A stretch of 64,000 nucleotides of DNA, from NCBI RefSeq assembly GCF_900184265.1, contig NZ_FXXA01000002.1, positions 3,579,983-3,643,982 on the forward strand, read 5' to 3'. The DNA is from Eggerthella timonensis (lineage in GTDB: Bacteria; Actinomycetota; Coriobacteriia; Coriobacteriales; Eggerthellaceae). The notes under the pieces were generated by a model. It ran no database searches. It was not told the DNA's origin and saw nothing but the letters and a program-made list of their open reading frames with translations. Below, piece after piece: positions 25,119-33,511 of this stretch. Each line of letters begins with the position of its first letter. The stretch's first letter is position 1. The translations under genes and the position numbers were made by a program.

Positions 25119-25934
25119 ATGCGCGACACATCGCCCCGCCCCCGCCCGCGCGCCGCAGCGAACTCCAACGTCTCCCGCACCCCTTCCCTCTCGAGACGCG
25201 CGTTCGTCGGAGGGGCGGTGCTGATCGGCTTTACGGCGTGGGTCTCACTGCTCGGATCGCTTTCCGGCCCCCCGAAGAGCGCCGCAGCATCATCCGACGA
25301 GACGAGTGCGCGCGATGCGGCGCCGAACGGGACGGAGCCTGCTCCCACGCCGATCGACCGGAACGACTGGAAGCTGGTCCTCGTGAACCCCTCGCATCCC
25401 ATCGATCCCGGCTACGCCTTCGAGCGAAGCACCACCCAAAACGGTTTCGAGGTGGACGAGCGCTGCCTTCCTGACGTGGAACGCCTGCTGAACGCATGCA
25501 GCGCTGCGGGCTGCAACCCGTTCATCTGCTCGGCGTTCCGCACGCGCGAGATGCAGGAATCGCTGTTCGAGCGTCAGGTGCAGTCGATGATGGCCAAAGG
25601 ATTGTCGCCGGGAGACGCCCAAGCCAAGGCGGCCACGATCGTGGCCGCGCCCGACACGAGCGAGCACCAAGTGGGGCTGGCGCTCGACATCGTGGACTTC
25701 GACGACCAGAACCTCACCGACGCCCAGGCCGACACGCCCACCCAACGATGGTTGATCGAGCACAGCTGGGAATACGGCTTCATCTTCCGCTACGCCGCCG
25801 ACAAGACGGAGATCACCGGCGTCGTCTACGAGCCGTGGCACTACCGCTACGTGGGCCTCGAAGCCGCCGAGATCATCACGAAGCGCGGCATCTGCCTCGA
25901 GGAATACCTCGCGCAGGACGGCGCGATCGCCTAA
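25119..25934 (+). CDS. Tat-exported VanY-type D-Ala-D-Ala carboxypeptidase
   Basis: 271 residues. The N-terminus has a twin-arginine signal, S-R-R-A-F-V-G-G-A near residues 26-34, then a hydrophobic stretch. The peptidase M15B (VanY) domain covers about 90-265 with zinc-binding motifs S-E-H-Q-V-G-L-A-L-D-I-V-D and E-P-W-H-Y-R-Y-V-G. It should trim the terminal D-Ala of peptidoglycan peptides outside the membrane. It lies after the two-component operon, with 108 bp between, so it may be a target. No VanR/VanS-type cluster is present. Confidence 0.88.
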   Translation: MRDTSPRPRPRAAANSNVSRTPSLSRRAFVGGAVLIGFTAWVSLLGSLSGPPKSAAASSDETSARDAAPNGTEPAPTPIDRNDWKLVLVNPSHPIDPGYAFERSTTQNGFEVDERCLPDVERLLNACSAAGCNPFICSAFRTREMQESLFERQVQSMMAKGLSPGDAQAKAATIVAAPDTSEHQVGLALDIVDFDDQNLTDAQADTPTQRWLIEHSWEYGFIFRYAADKTEITGVVYEPWHYRYVGLEAAEIITKRGICLEEYLAQDGAIA

Positions 25935-25959
25935 TCGGAGCTCGCAGGAAGGCACCCGC

Positions 25960-26868
25960 TTATCGCAGCCTCCCCACCCGCAGCTTCAGCACGTCCTTGG
26001 GGCACGCGTCGGCGCACGCCGCGCACTGGATGCACTCGGCGTCGACGATCGCGCCGCCCTGCGCCAGCTGCTCCACCGGCAGGCTCATCGGGCAGGCGCG
26101 GTCGCACTTCCCGCAGCCGACGCAGCGGTCGGCCTCGGCGCTCACGTGCAGCTGCGGGACGCGCAGCGCGCTCCCCAGCTTCTCGCCCAACACCATGAAC
26201 GGCGCCATCCAGCAGATGCAGTGGCACATGGCGCGCCGTCCCAGCACCAGGTTGGGAACGAAGAACAGCGCCACGATGCCGAAGTAGATGGGCAGGCCGA
26301 GCGGGTTGTTCATCGACACGCCGAACGGGATGCCGTACAGCGGATCCACCACCGAGAAGCCGCCCGCCACCCAGGCGCACGCGATGATGGAGAGCACCCA
26401 CGGCACCCAGATAACGTACTTCACGCGCTTGAGCCATGCAGGCCTCGACGGCTTGCCCACCGCCGTGGCCGCGAGCTCCTGCAATCCGCCCGCCGCGCAC
26501 AGCCATCCGCACCACGCGCGGCGCAGCACGATCGCCGTCAGGAACTGCAAGCCGAACACGAGCATGCTGGCGACCACCGCACCCTCCAGCGCCCCTTCGA
26601 TGATGAGCACCGGCGAGAAATAGAAGATGATGATGGGAAACAGCAGGAACGTCGTGAGCAGCAGCAAGCGCCTCGTCCGCTGGCGCTTTTGCCCGCGGGC
26701 CCGCCGATCACGCGCTGCGCTTGCCGCTGCGCGTCCCGGCGCCGCCGTCTTCTCGTTCGAGTGTTTCACGTGAAACATTCGTTCTGTAGTACCAGATGTT
26801 TCACGTGAGTCAGCTGCGCAAGCAATCGGCTCGCGGGCAGCCTGCTCGCCGCCTCCCCGGGCGCTCAT
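25960..26868 (-). CDS. Membrane-bound 4Fe-4S binding protein (NapH/NosR-type)
   Basis: 302 residues. Four to five hydrophobic helices (about residues 60-210) contain R-R-A-W-C-G-W-L-C near the first periplasmic turn and C-H-C-I-C-W near the fourth helix, as in polyferredoxin-type NapH/NosR/CcoG proteins. Near the C-terminus are two 4Fe-4S clusters, C-V-G-C-G-K-C-D-R-A-C-P and C-I-Q-C-A-A-C-A-D-A-C-P. The start at 26868 is chosen because its ATG overlaps the TetR stop as ATGA. A parS site lies inside the coding sequence (M-F-H-V-K-H). Likely an electron-transfer membrane protein; partner unknown. Confidence 0.8.
   Translation of the reverse strand: MSARGGGEQAAREPIACAADSRETSGTTERMFHVKHSNEKTAAPGRAAASAARDRRARGQKRQRTRRLLLLTTFLLFPIIIFYFSPVLIIEGALEGAVVASMLVFGLQFLTAIVLRRAWCGWLCAAGGLQELAATAVGKPSRPAWLKRVKYVIWVPWVLSIIACAWVAGGFSVVDPLYGIPFGVSMNNPLGLPIYFGIVALFFVPNLVLGRRAMCHCICWMAPFMVLGEKLGSALRVPQLHVSAEADRCVGCGKCDRACPMSLPVEQLAQGGAIVDAECIQCAACADACPKDVLKLRVGRLR
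26762..26777. other. parS centromere site (perfect), inside a gene
   Basis: TGTTTCACGTGAAACA, an exact parS consensus, lies within the 5' part of the ferredoxin-type membrane protein gene and there encodes M-F-H-V-K-H on the minus strand. Confidence 0.9.
26797..26812. other. parS-like site (14 of 16)
   Basis: TGTTTCACGTGAGTCA differs from parS at two positions in the right half-site. It is 19 bases from the perfect copy, so the two could form a tandem ParB nucleation site. Confidence 0.6.
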
Positions 26869-27422
26869 GAGCGCACCATCGCGACGAAGCCCTGGAACGC
26901 GCGATCCATGCGTGCGTGCAGCTCCTCGTCGGAGAACCGCGCGCCCGTGGCCAGCATCGCGGCCATGCCGTGCACGTAGACGATCATGTCGAGGTACAGC
27001 GTGCGCGCCGCCTCCGGCGACAGATGCCCCAGCTCTTCGATGCATTGCTGCACGCCGTCGATGGCGACGCTCTCGTACACCTCGTTGAAGCCCGTCGCCT
27101 CCATGTGGGGCGACAGGTACAGGAAATGGAACAGCGCGCGCTCGGTGCGCGCGAGTCTCAGATGCGACAAGCCGTTGGCCTCGAACGGGTTGTTCCCGTC
27201 CAGCTCGTGCTCGCGGTTGTAGGCGGCCACCCACGCGCGAGCGTGGTCGTACAGCTGCCGCACTAATTCTTGCATGTCGCCGAACAGGCTGTAGATCGGC
27301 TGGACCGAGCACCCCGCCCGCTGTGCCACCGATCGCGCGCTCAGCGCCGCTTCGCCCTGCTCGCGCACGATGGCAAGCGCCGCATCGAGCACCTGCCCCT
27401 TGCTCACCCTCTGTTCCGGCAT
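26865..27422 (-). CDS. TetR/AcrR family transcriptional regulator
   Basis: 185 residues. The helix-turn-helix reads L-S-A-R-S-V-A-Q-R-A-G-C-S-V-Q-P-I-Y-S-L-F-G near residues 22-43. The C-terminus is a TetR ligand domain with W-V-A-A-Y-N-R-E-H-E around residue 70. It overlaps the downstream ferredoxin gene (ATGA) and is divergent from histidine decarboxylase. The palindrome at 27449-27468 in front of it is the likely operator. Ligand unknown. Confidence 0.85.
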   Translation of the reverse strand: MPEQRVSKGQVLDAALAIVREQGEAALSARSVAQRAGCSVQPIYSLFGDMQELVRQLYDHARAWVAAYNREHELDGNNPFEANGLSHLRLARTERALFHFLYLSPHMEATGFNEVYESVAIDGVQQCIEELGHLSPEAARTLYLDMIVYVHGMAAMLATGARFSDEELHARMDRAFQGFVAMVRS

Positions 27423-27448
27423 ACGTTTCTCCCTTGCATAACACTTGT

Positions 27449-27468
27449 TATATTACGGTTGTAATATA
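27449..27468. promoter_or_regulatory. Candidate TetR operator
   Basis: TATATTAC-GGTT-GTAATATA, a perfect 8+8 palindrome, 26 bases upstream of the TetR start codon in an AT-rich island of the divergent promoter region. Confidence 0.65.
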
Positions 27469-27633
27469 CACCGTTCGAGCGGCTTGTCAAGATCACGTCC
27501 CTGTTTCACGCGCATGACGTGCAGTCATCGGGGAAGGCACGGCTCGCCATCGAAACCCTTATGCGAAATTCAGCACGCGCGAAGGGCCCTACAATCGGCG
27601 CTGAATCGTTCACATTCGAAAGGAGACCCATCC

Positions 27634-28587
27634 ATGAAGAACGTTGAGGAGCGACGCAACCGCACCATCGCCCGCGAGGCCGATCATCATGCAACCATGC
27701 GTGCGCCGCACATCGACAAGACGGCCATCAGCCCGTACGACGACTATTGCGACGGTTACGGCATGCCCGGCGCCTACGGCAACGGCTACGTGTCCGTATT
27801 GAAGGTTTCGGCCGGCACGGTTGAGAAGACCAACGACGAGCTGGTCGACCGCATCGTCACCTACGACAAGGCCGAGGCCGCCGATGCCTACGTCGGCCAG
27901 ATCAACATGCTGACCGCCTCGTCGTTCTGCGGCATGGCCGGCCAGGTGTGGGGCTACGACCTCGCCCGCCACGACTCGGTCGACAACGGCGCGAGCAAGC
28001 CGCTGTTCACCGAGAAGCAGTGGAACGGCCGCGAGCTCGAAGTGTACGACGCTGCTCCGCTGCTGAGCGCCGGCGTCGAGCTGTTCGGCACCGAGCAGAA
28101 CCGCCGCTACCATCCCATCCCGGGCGCGCACACCATCTGCGCGAACAAGGGCGTCGTCGCCTACCGTCCGAAGACCGACCGCCCGCTCAAGGAAGGCGAG
28201 GGCTACGGCGTGTGGTCCTTCATCGCCATCTCCCTGTCCGCCGATCGCGACTTCTCGGCCGACCTGTTCATCGAGGACGCCGGCGTGTGGACCGAGAACG
28301 ACAACGAAGAGGACATGGTCAAGTTCCTCGAGGAGCATCGCAAGGCCATCGTCTGGTCCGTCGTCGAGTGCGGCCGCGACCAGAACGTGCTGTACGACCG
28401 CACCTACGTGGGCTTCGCGCACCGCATGATGAAGCCCGGCGAGATCGGCAACGCCATCACCGTGGGCCCCTACGTCACGCTGGCCCGCAACGCCGTGCCC
28501 GCCACCGGCTTCGATTCGCTCAACGCCATGCACCTCTCCGACTGGCTGAAGGACATGGACTTCGAGCCCCTCACGGATCTCAAGTAA
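27634..28587 (+). CDS. hdcA: Pyruvoyl-dependent histidine decarboxylase proenzyme
   Basis: 317 residues. Converts L-histidine to histamine and CO2. The self-cleavage motif T-A-S-S-F-C-G is at 94-100: cleavage between Ser96 and Ser97 gives a beta chain (1-96) and an alpha chain (97-317) whose Ser97 becomes the pyruvoyl cofactor. Length and motif match the Lactobacillus 30a/Clostridium enzyme. AAAGGAGACCCATCC precedes the ATG; a TACAAT at 27592-27597 could be its -10. The antiporter gene downstream completes a histidine/histamine exchange pathway, which consumes cytosolic protons. No separate hdcB maturation gene is adjacent. Confidence 0.9.
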   Translation: MKNVEERRNRTIAREADHHATMRAPHIDKTAISPYDDYCDGYGMPGAYGNGYVSVLKVSAGTVEKTNDELVDRIVTYDKAEAADAYVGQINMLTASSFCGMAGQVWGYDLARHDSVDNGASKPLFTEKQWNGRELEVYDAAPLLSAGVELFGTEQNRRYHPIPGAHTICANKGVVAYRPKTDRPLKEGEGYGVWSFIAISLSADRDFSADLFIEDAGVWTENDNEEDMVKFLEEHRKAIVWSVVECGRDQNVLYDRTYVGFAHRMMKPGEIGNAITVGPYVTLARNAVPATGFDSLNAMHLSDWLKDMDFEPLTDLK

Positions 28588-28604
28588 CCAACGGCATCCC
28601 CTCG

Positions 28605-28643
28605 TCGAGCCGTCCAGGTGGTCCCGGGCGGCTCGATTTCGTT
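28605..28643 (+). terminator. Weak internal terminator between hdcA and antiporter
   Basis: TCGAGCCG (28605-28612) pairs with CGGCTCGA (28629-28636), followed by TTTCGTT. The U-run is interrupted, so partial read-through into the antiporter is expected. Confidence 0.55.
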
Positions 28644-28660
28644 AGACAAGGACTGGAAAC

Positions 28661-30160
28661 ATGGCAGACAAAACCGCTTCCGGTTCCAGCGGATCAACAG
28701 CCCAGACCAGCTCGAAAAAGGTTGGCCTGATCGGCCTGGTTGGCATCGTCATCAGCGCCATGATCGGCGGAGGCATCTACAACCTCCCCCAGAACATGGC
28801 CGCAGACGCCTCCGCAGGAGCCATCATCATCGCCTGGGTCGTCACCGGCATCGGCATCTGGTTCATCGCGAACACGTTCCGCATCCTGTCGGCAGCGCGT
28901 CCCGAGCTCACGAACGGCCTGTACACGTACGCCGAGAAAGGCTTCGGCAAGCTGATCGGCTTCTTCGTGGCGTACGGCTACTGGATTTGCAACTGCTTCG
29001 CGCTTGTTGCCTATTCAGTGCTCGTCATGGCCACGCTGAACTACTTCGTGCCCGATTTCTCGGGCGGCAACAACATACCCTCCATCATCGGCGGGTCCAT
29101 CATCACGTGGATCATGTACCTGCTCGCCCTGCGCGGCGCGAAGTCCACGAGCTTCCTGAACATCATCGGCACCATCGGCAAGCTCGTGCCCGTCATCATT
29201 TTCATCCTGGCCGTGGCCACCGTCTTCAAGTTCTCGGTGTTCATGGAAGGCTTCTGGGGCATGAAGGACGGCATCGCGCTGACGCTGAACTTCGACAACG
29301 TCATGCCGCAGGTATCCTCCACCATGCTCGTCACGCTGTGGCTGTTCCTCGGCATCGAGGGCGCCGTGGTCGTGTCGGGGAAGGCGAAGTCGCAGGCCGC
29401 CGTGCGCAAGGCAACCACCATCGGCTTCCTCGTCACCCTGGCCCTCTACATCATCGTGTCGCTGCTGCCCCTCGGCGTGTACTCGCAGGCCGACGTCGGC
29501 AACATGGCCGATCCGTCGATGGCCGCCATCATGTTGAAATCCTTCGGCCAATGGGGCGAGATCATGGTGAACGCCGGCGTGATCATCTCGGTTTTGAGCT
29601 CCTGGCTCGTATGGATGCTCATGCTGGGCGAGATGCCGCTGGCCGCATCCAAAAGCGGGATCTTCCCCAAGATGTTCGTGAAGGAGAACAAGAACGGATC
29701 GCCCTCCACCTCGCTTCTGTGGACGACCATCGTCGTGCAGGTGGTGCTCATCATCTCGTTCTTCATCGGCAGCAACGCATGGACCACGATGATCAGCATC
29801 ACGAGCGTCATGGCGCTGCCTTGCTATTTCTTCTGCACCCTGTTCCTGTTCAAGATCGCCGTTAAGAAGGAGTACCCCTCCGGCATCTTCGCCAGCCGCA
29901 ACATGGCCATCTTCACCGGCGCGGCCGGGTCGCTGTACGGCATCTGGCTCATCTACGCTGCCGGCCTGAACTACCTCATGGTGGCCTGCATCGTGTACGC
30001 CATCGGTTTGCCGCTGTACATCGTAGGCGTGCGCCAGCATGACAAACAGGCGAAGCTCTTCGAGAAAAGGTCCGACAAGATCATCCTTGCCGTAGTGCTG
30101 GCTCTCGGCATCGCCGGCCTGATCTACTCGATCATCACGTTCGGGAACGTCCACTTCTAG
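28661..30160 (+). CDS. APC-family amino acid antiporter (predicted histidine/histamine)
   Basis: 499 residues, about 12 TM helices. The N-terminus has the APC signature G-L-I-G-L-V-G-I-V-I-S-A-M-I-G-G-G-I-Y near residues 22-40, as in basic amino acid/polyamine antiporters (ArcD/HdcP-like). Co-orientation 73 bases after histidine decarboxylase indicates exchange of histidine for histamine. The specificity comes from context; similar proteins exchange arginine/ornithine or lysine/cadaverine. TAGACAAGGACTGGAAAC precedes the ATG. Confidence 0.85.
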   Translation: MADKTASGSSGSTAQTSSKKVGLIGLVGIVISAMIGGGIYNLPQNMAADASAGAIIIAWVVTGIGIWFIANTFRILSAARPELTNGLYTYAEKGFGKLIGFFVAYGYWICNCFALVAYSVLVMATLNYFVPDFSGGNNIPSIIGGSIITWIMYLLALRGAKSTSFLNIIGTIGKLVPVIIFILAVATVFKFSVFMEGFWGMKDGIALTLNFDNVMPQVSSTMLVTLWLFLGIEGAVVVSGKAKSQAAVRKATTIGFLVTLALYIIVSLLPLGVYSQADVGNMADPSMAAIMLKSFGQWGEIMVNAGVIISVLSSWLVWMLMLGEMPLAASKSGIFPKMFVKENKNGSPSTSLLWTTIVVQVVLIISFFIGSNAWTTMISITSVMALPCYFFCTLFLFKIAVKKEYPSGIFASRNMAIFTGAAGSLYGIWLIYAAGLNYLMVACIVYAIGLPLYIVGVRQHDKQAKLFEKRSDKIILAVVLALGIAGLIYSIITFGNVHF

Positions 30161-30186
30161 AACCCTCCCCTCGCACGATCGCCCTG

Positions 30187-30221
30187 AAAGCCCGAGGCCG
30201 CTATGCGGTCCCGGGCTTTTT
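30187..30221 (+). terminator. Intrinsic terminator after the hdc operon
   Basis: AAAGCCCG and CCGGGCTTTTT pair around an inner CCGC/GCGG stem, ending in a T-run. It closes the histidine decarboxylase/antiporter unit. Confidence 0.85.
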
Positions 30222-30363
30222 GCAATTGGCTTTACCTGTACTTTACACGGGTTTTACCGATTCTTAAGCAGTCTGAATATCCTCCATCAATCGGTGTACG
30301 ACCTGGGACTTTCATCGCGCATACGCCATGCTGTTCCCATCTGAAACCGAAAAGGAGCCATCT

Positions 30364-31269
30364 ATGAAAGGCGCTACCGAACTCATCGTCAACTCCGTCC
30401 GCGGGTTTTGCATGGCCCTGGCCGACAGCGTACCCGGCGTGTCAGGCGGCACCGTCGCTTTCCTGCTGGGCTTCTACGACCGCTTCATCGGCTCGCTCGA
30501 CGACCTGTTCCACGGCACGAAGGCCGCGCGCCTCGTGGCCGTGCGCTTCCTGCTGAAGCTGGGCGTGGGCTGGGCGATCGGCTTCGGACTGTCGGCGCTC
30601 GTGCTGACGAGCTTCTTCGACTCGCACATCTACGAGGTCAGCTCGCTGTTCATGGGCTTCATCGTGTTCGCCATCCCCATCGTCGTGCGCGAGGAGCTGG
30701 GCGCGCTGCGAGGGCGCCTGCCGAACCTCGTCTTCGCCGGCGCGGGCATCGCGTTCGTGGTGGCCGTGACCTTGCTGAGCCCCGTGTCCGGCGCAGGGTT
30801 GGACGTGGCGGTGGAGAATCTCGACGTCGGCCTCGTCGCGTACGTGTTCCTGGCGGCGATGGTGGCCATCTCGGCGATGGTGCTGCCCGGCATCTCGGGT
30901 TCCACGCTGCTGCTGATCTTCGGCCTGTACGTGCCCATCATGGGCGCGGTGCGCGCGGTGATGGGGCTCGACATGGCCTACCTACCCGTCCTGCTCGTGT
31001 TCGCGGCGGGCGTGGCGTGCGGTGTGCTCGTGTTCGTGCGCCTCATCAGAATGTGCCTCGAGCGCTTCCGCTCGCAGACCATCTATGCCATCATCGGCAT
31101 GATGTTGGGCTCGCTGTTCTCCATCACGCAGGGGCCGCTCACGCTGAGCGAGCCGCAGCCCGCCATGGGCATCGACACGTTCAGCATCGTGTTCTTCATA
31201 GTCGGCGGCGTCGTGGTGGGCGGGCTCCAGCTGCTCAGGGCGCGCCTGGAGGAACCCGCCGACGCGTAG
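30364..31269 (+). CDS. DUF368 membrane protein (PopT-like polyprenyl-phosphate transporter)
   Basis: 301 residues, 8-9 TM segments. The DUF368 signature is near the N-terminus, A-D-S-V-P-G-V-S-G-G-T-V-A-F near residues 18-31, with a pseudo-repeat M-V-L-P-G-I-S-G-S in the second half (near residue 178). Members of this family (PopT) have been shown to recycle undecaprenyl phosphate across the membrane for cell-wall synthesis. The start at 30364 has AAAAGGAGCCATCT upstream; a longer form from 30328 lacks one. It is monocistronic. Confidence 0.88.
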   Translation: MKGATELIVNSVRGFCMALADSVPGVSGGTVAFLLGFYDRFIGSLDDLFHGTKAARLVAVRFLLKLGVGWAIGFGLSALVLTSFFDSHIYEVSSLFMGFIVFAIPIVVREELGALRGRLPNLVFAGAGIAFVVAVTLLSPVSGAGLDVAVENLDVGLVAYVFLAAMVAISAMVLPGISGSTLLLIFGLYVPIMGAVRAVMGLDMAYLPVLLVFAAGVACGVLVFVRLIRMCLERFRSQTIYAIIGMMLGSLFSITQGPLTLSEPQPAMGIDTFSIVFFIVGGVVVGGLQLLRARLEEPADA

Positions 31270-31292
31270 CGCTTCGACGCGGGGCCGCGCGC

Positions 31293-31559
31293 CTACCGAG
31301 ATGCGGGCCGGTGCGAATTCATGAACTCCTTGAGCTCCTGCTTGCGCGCCGGGTCGAGACGCGCCTTCGGGATGCCCTGCACCGCGCCCTCGAGGCCGTA
31401 CAGCATGTGCAGGCATACGCCTGGGTCGATGGTCTGCAGCTTCAGCCACGCCTGCTCGGCGCCGACGGCCGCCAAATCCTCGGGCGTGGCGATGCCCACC
31501 TCGGCCAGCTGCTGCTCGGCATGGGCGCCGATGTTGGGAAGGTCGGTCAGCTTCGCCAT
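31293..31559 (-). CDS. TfoX C-terminal-domain protein
   Basis: 88 residues, a stand-alone TfoX_C domain: L-T-D-L-P-N-I-G-A-H-A-E-Q-Q-L near the start (helix-hairpin-helix-like), then G-I-A-T-P-E-D-L-A-A-V-G-A and a C-terminal K-x-x-L-K-E-F. The N-terminal TfoX domain is absent. The start lies one base after the stop of the flavodoxin gene, so the two are co-transcribed. Role unknown; full-length TfoX regulates competence in proteobacteria. Confidence 0.75.
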   Translation of the reverse strand: MAKLTDLPNIGAHAEQQLAEVGIATPEDLAAVGAEQAWLKLQTIDPGVCLHMLYGLEGAVQGIPKARLDPARKQELKEFMNSHRPASR

Positions 31560-31560
31560 G

Positions 31561-32076
31561 CTAGATCGCCGCCTCGACCGCCGCGCGCAAGCGAGCGAGG
31601 TCATCGTCGTTGGGATGGTTCGCCGCCTCGTCGAAGTTCTCGATGAGCTGCTGCATGCGCGCAGCCTGCTCCGGCTTGCTCGCGGCGGTTTGGGCGTAGC
31701 GCGCGCGAACGCTCGCAGGCATGCGGCCTTGGCACATGAACGAACCGACGACCTGCGCCGAAGCGGGCAGATGCACCGCCACGCGCGACATTACGCCGGC
31801 GAAGTACGTCTCGTCGGCGCCGAAGCCGGCCGTGCCGAACAGGAACACGTCCTTGTCCGCGAGCCCGGCCAGCACCTCGGCCAGTTCATCGCCGCAGTCG
31901 CCGCGGTTCGTCCAGAACCCCGCGTACACGCGGTCGGCCTGCGCGACGGCGTCGCGGTCGACGTCGTCCACCCTCCCGAATGCGAGGCGCTCCTCGCTCG
32001 GCAGCGCATCGGCCACCGCCTTCGCCAGCTGTTCGGTGTTGCCCGTGCTGCTCTCGTACACGATCGCGTAGCTCAT
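31561..32076 (-). CDS. Flavodoxin-family protein
   Basis: 171 residues. The FMN phosphate-binding loop is S-S-T-G-N-T-E near residues 9-15 after an I-V-Y-E strand. Further flavodoxin elements are G-F-W-T-N-R-G and F-L-F-G-T-A-G-F-G. The C-terminal 50 residues are helical and exceed a minimal flavodoxin. The start at 32076 follows GGGAGGACGCTT. The partner is unknown; the TfoX-like gene follows at once. Confidence 0.85.
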   Translation of the reverse strand: MSYAIVYESSTGNTEQLAKAVADALPSEERLAFGRVDDVDRDAVAQADRVYAGFWTNRGDCGDELAEVLAGLADKDVFLFGTAGFGADETYFAGVMSRVAVHLPASAQVVGSFMCQGRMPASVRARYAQTAASKPEQAARMQQLIENFDEAANHPNDDDLARLRAAVEAAI

Positions 32077-32263
32077 AAGCGTCCTCCCTCGTGCGCGGCG
32101 CGCGGCGCCGCCTCGTTCGTTCCGACCGTTATACACCCGCCCACCTGCATCGTAAACAGGTCGCACACGATCAGCACGGCGCTCTCACGCAACAAACCGT
32201 TGCGACGCCCCGCCCCACCGACGTGTGCGATAATGGCCCCATGACCGCGAGAAAGGATGCCGC

Positions 32264-32488
32264 ATGCCCTACATCACCGTCGAGGGCGGGCCGCTCGACG
32301 CCCCCAGCAAGAAGGCGCTCATCGAAGAGCTCACCGCCACCGCGTCCGCTATCATGCACGTGCCGGCCGAGTTCTTCCTCGTCACCATCAAGGAGCTGCC
32401 CGACGAGAACATCGGCATCGGCGGCAAGCCCATCGACGAGGTGAAGGCCTCCTACCGGCGCGAGCAGGAAGCTGCGGGCCGCCGATGA
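32264..32488 (+). CDS. 4-oxalocrotonate tautomerase family protein
   Basis: 74 residues. After Met removal the N-terminus is Pro-Tyr-Ile-Thr-Val, with the catalytic Pro1 of the tautomerase superfamily. F-F-L-V-T-I-K-E-L and I-G-G-K-P match the 4-OT fold. GAGAAAGGATGCCGC precedes the ATG. Its stop overlaps dtd (ATGA). Substrate unknown. Confidence 0.88.
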   Translation: MPYITVEGGPLDAPSKKALIEELTATASAIMHVPAEFFLVTIKELPDENIGIGGKPIDEVKASYRREQEAAGRR

Positions 32489-32931
32489 GGGCCGTGGTGC
32501 AGCGCGTGTCGAGCGCGCGGGTAGACATCGACGGGGAGACGGCAGGATCCATCGGGCGCGGACTGCTCATCCTGTTGGGCGTTGGCCACGGCGATGCCGA
32601 AGAGCAGGCAGAACGCCTCTGGAGCAAGATCGCGCGCTTGCGCATCTTCGAGGACGCCGACGGCAAGACGAACCTGTCGTTAGCCGACGTGGACGGCGAG
32701 GTGCTCGTCGTTTCGCAGTTCACCCTGTTCGCGAGCTGCAAAAAGGGCAACCGTCCCTCGTTCACCGAAGCGGGCGCGCCCGACGAGGCGAACCGCCTGT
32801 ACGCATGGTTCGTCGAACGCGCGCGCCGCGACGTGCCCCGCGTGGAGACGGGGCGCTTCGGCGCCTACATGGACGTGAGCCTGGTCAACGACGGGCCGTT
32901 CACGCTGTGGCTCGACACCGATGCGCTCTAG
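32485..32931 (+). CDS. dtd: D-aminoacyl-tRNA deacylase
   Basis: 148 residues. Hydrolyses D-amino acids (and Gly) mischarged on tRNA. Family motifs are M-R-A-V-V-Q-R-V at the N-terminus, S-Q-F-T-L-F-A near residues 77-83, K-K-G-N-R-P-S-F near 86-93 and the C-terminal G[17 protein letters not shown] (Gly-cisPro region). The start overlaps the tautomerase stop. Confidence 0.95.
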   Translation: MRAVVQRVSSARVDIDGETAGSIGRGLLILLGVGHGDAEEQAERLWSKIARLRIFEDADGKTNLSLADVDGEVLVVSQFTLFASCKKGNRPSFTEAGAPDEANRLYAWFVERARRDVPRVETGRFGAYMDVSLVNDGPFTLWLDTDAL

Positions 32932-32943
32932 CGCGCTGTTTCG

Positions 32944-33306
32944 CTAGAGCAGCGCCCGCTCCCATTCGGCTTCCTTGAAGCCCACGAGCACGAAATCGTC
33001 GCCCACTACGAGCGGGCGCTTCACCATCATGCCGTTCTCGGCCAAAAGCGCATAGGCGCCCGCATCGCTCATGCCGGCGTCGAGCAGTGCCTTCACGTTG
33101 CGTTCGCGGTACAGCATGCCGCTCGTGTTGAAGAAACGGCGCAGCGGCAGCCCGCTTCTCGCATGCCACGCGGCCAGCTCGTCGGCCGTCGGGTTGTCCT
33201 CCACGATGTGGCGATCGGCATACGCCACGCCATGCGCGTCGAGCCACGCCTTCGCCTTCTTGCACGTGGAGCACTTCGGGTACTCGATGAACAGCACGTC
33301 CGCCAT
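32944..33306 (-). CDS. ArsC/Spx/YffB-family thioredoxin-fold protein
   Basis: 120 residues. The redox motif C-S-T-C-K-K-A near residues 11-17 follows the first strand, and V-K-R-P-L-V near 92-97 is the ArsC-family signature. The central A-D-R-H-I-V-E-D-N-P-T stretch fits the YffB/Spx-like branch. It lacks the longer C-terminal half of Spx. The start at 33306 has GAGGAACC upstream. It could be a glutathione- or bacillithiol-independent reductase; arsenate reduction is not supported by any ars neighbour. Confidence 0.82.
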   Translation of the reverse strand: MADVLFIEYPKCSTCKKAKAWLDAHGVAYADRHIVEDNPTADELAAWHARSGLPLRRFFNTSGMLYRERNVKALLDAGMSDAGAYALLAENGMMVKRPLVVGDDFVLVGFKEAEWERALL

Positions 33307-33410
33307 GGTTCCTCCTCGGTTCGCGTCCTTTTGCACGCCGCCAATGATACCAAAGCGCTACGCGACCGCGAGGCTGAGCGAACGTGTGAACAGCGCGCGC
33401 GTCGGCAGAA

Positions 33411-33426
33411 TGTTTCACATGAACCA
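33411..33426. other. parS-like site (14 of 16)
   Basis: TGTTTCACATGAACCA differs from parS at two positions. It lies in the 470-bp intergenic region 33337-33804, about 7 kb from the perfect copy at 26762. Confidence 0.5.
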
Positions 33427-33511
33427 TCCGTTCGGCATCCTGTTTGGAGCCTAACTGCAAGAGCTTTCCGCCCGAGGATATGCGTATATCCTGGTGCACC
33501 GAGGTTTTTTC

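Noticed and set aside
27504-27519. Further parS-like half-site (TGTTTCACGCGCATGA)
   Set aside because: Only 12 of 16 positions match and the right half-site is destroyed.
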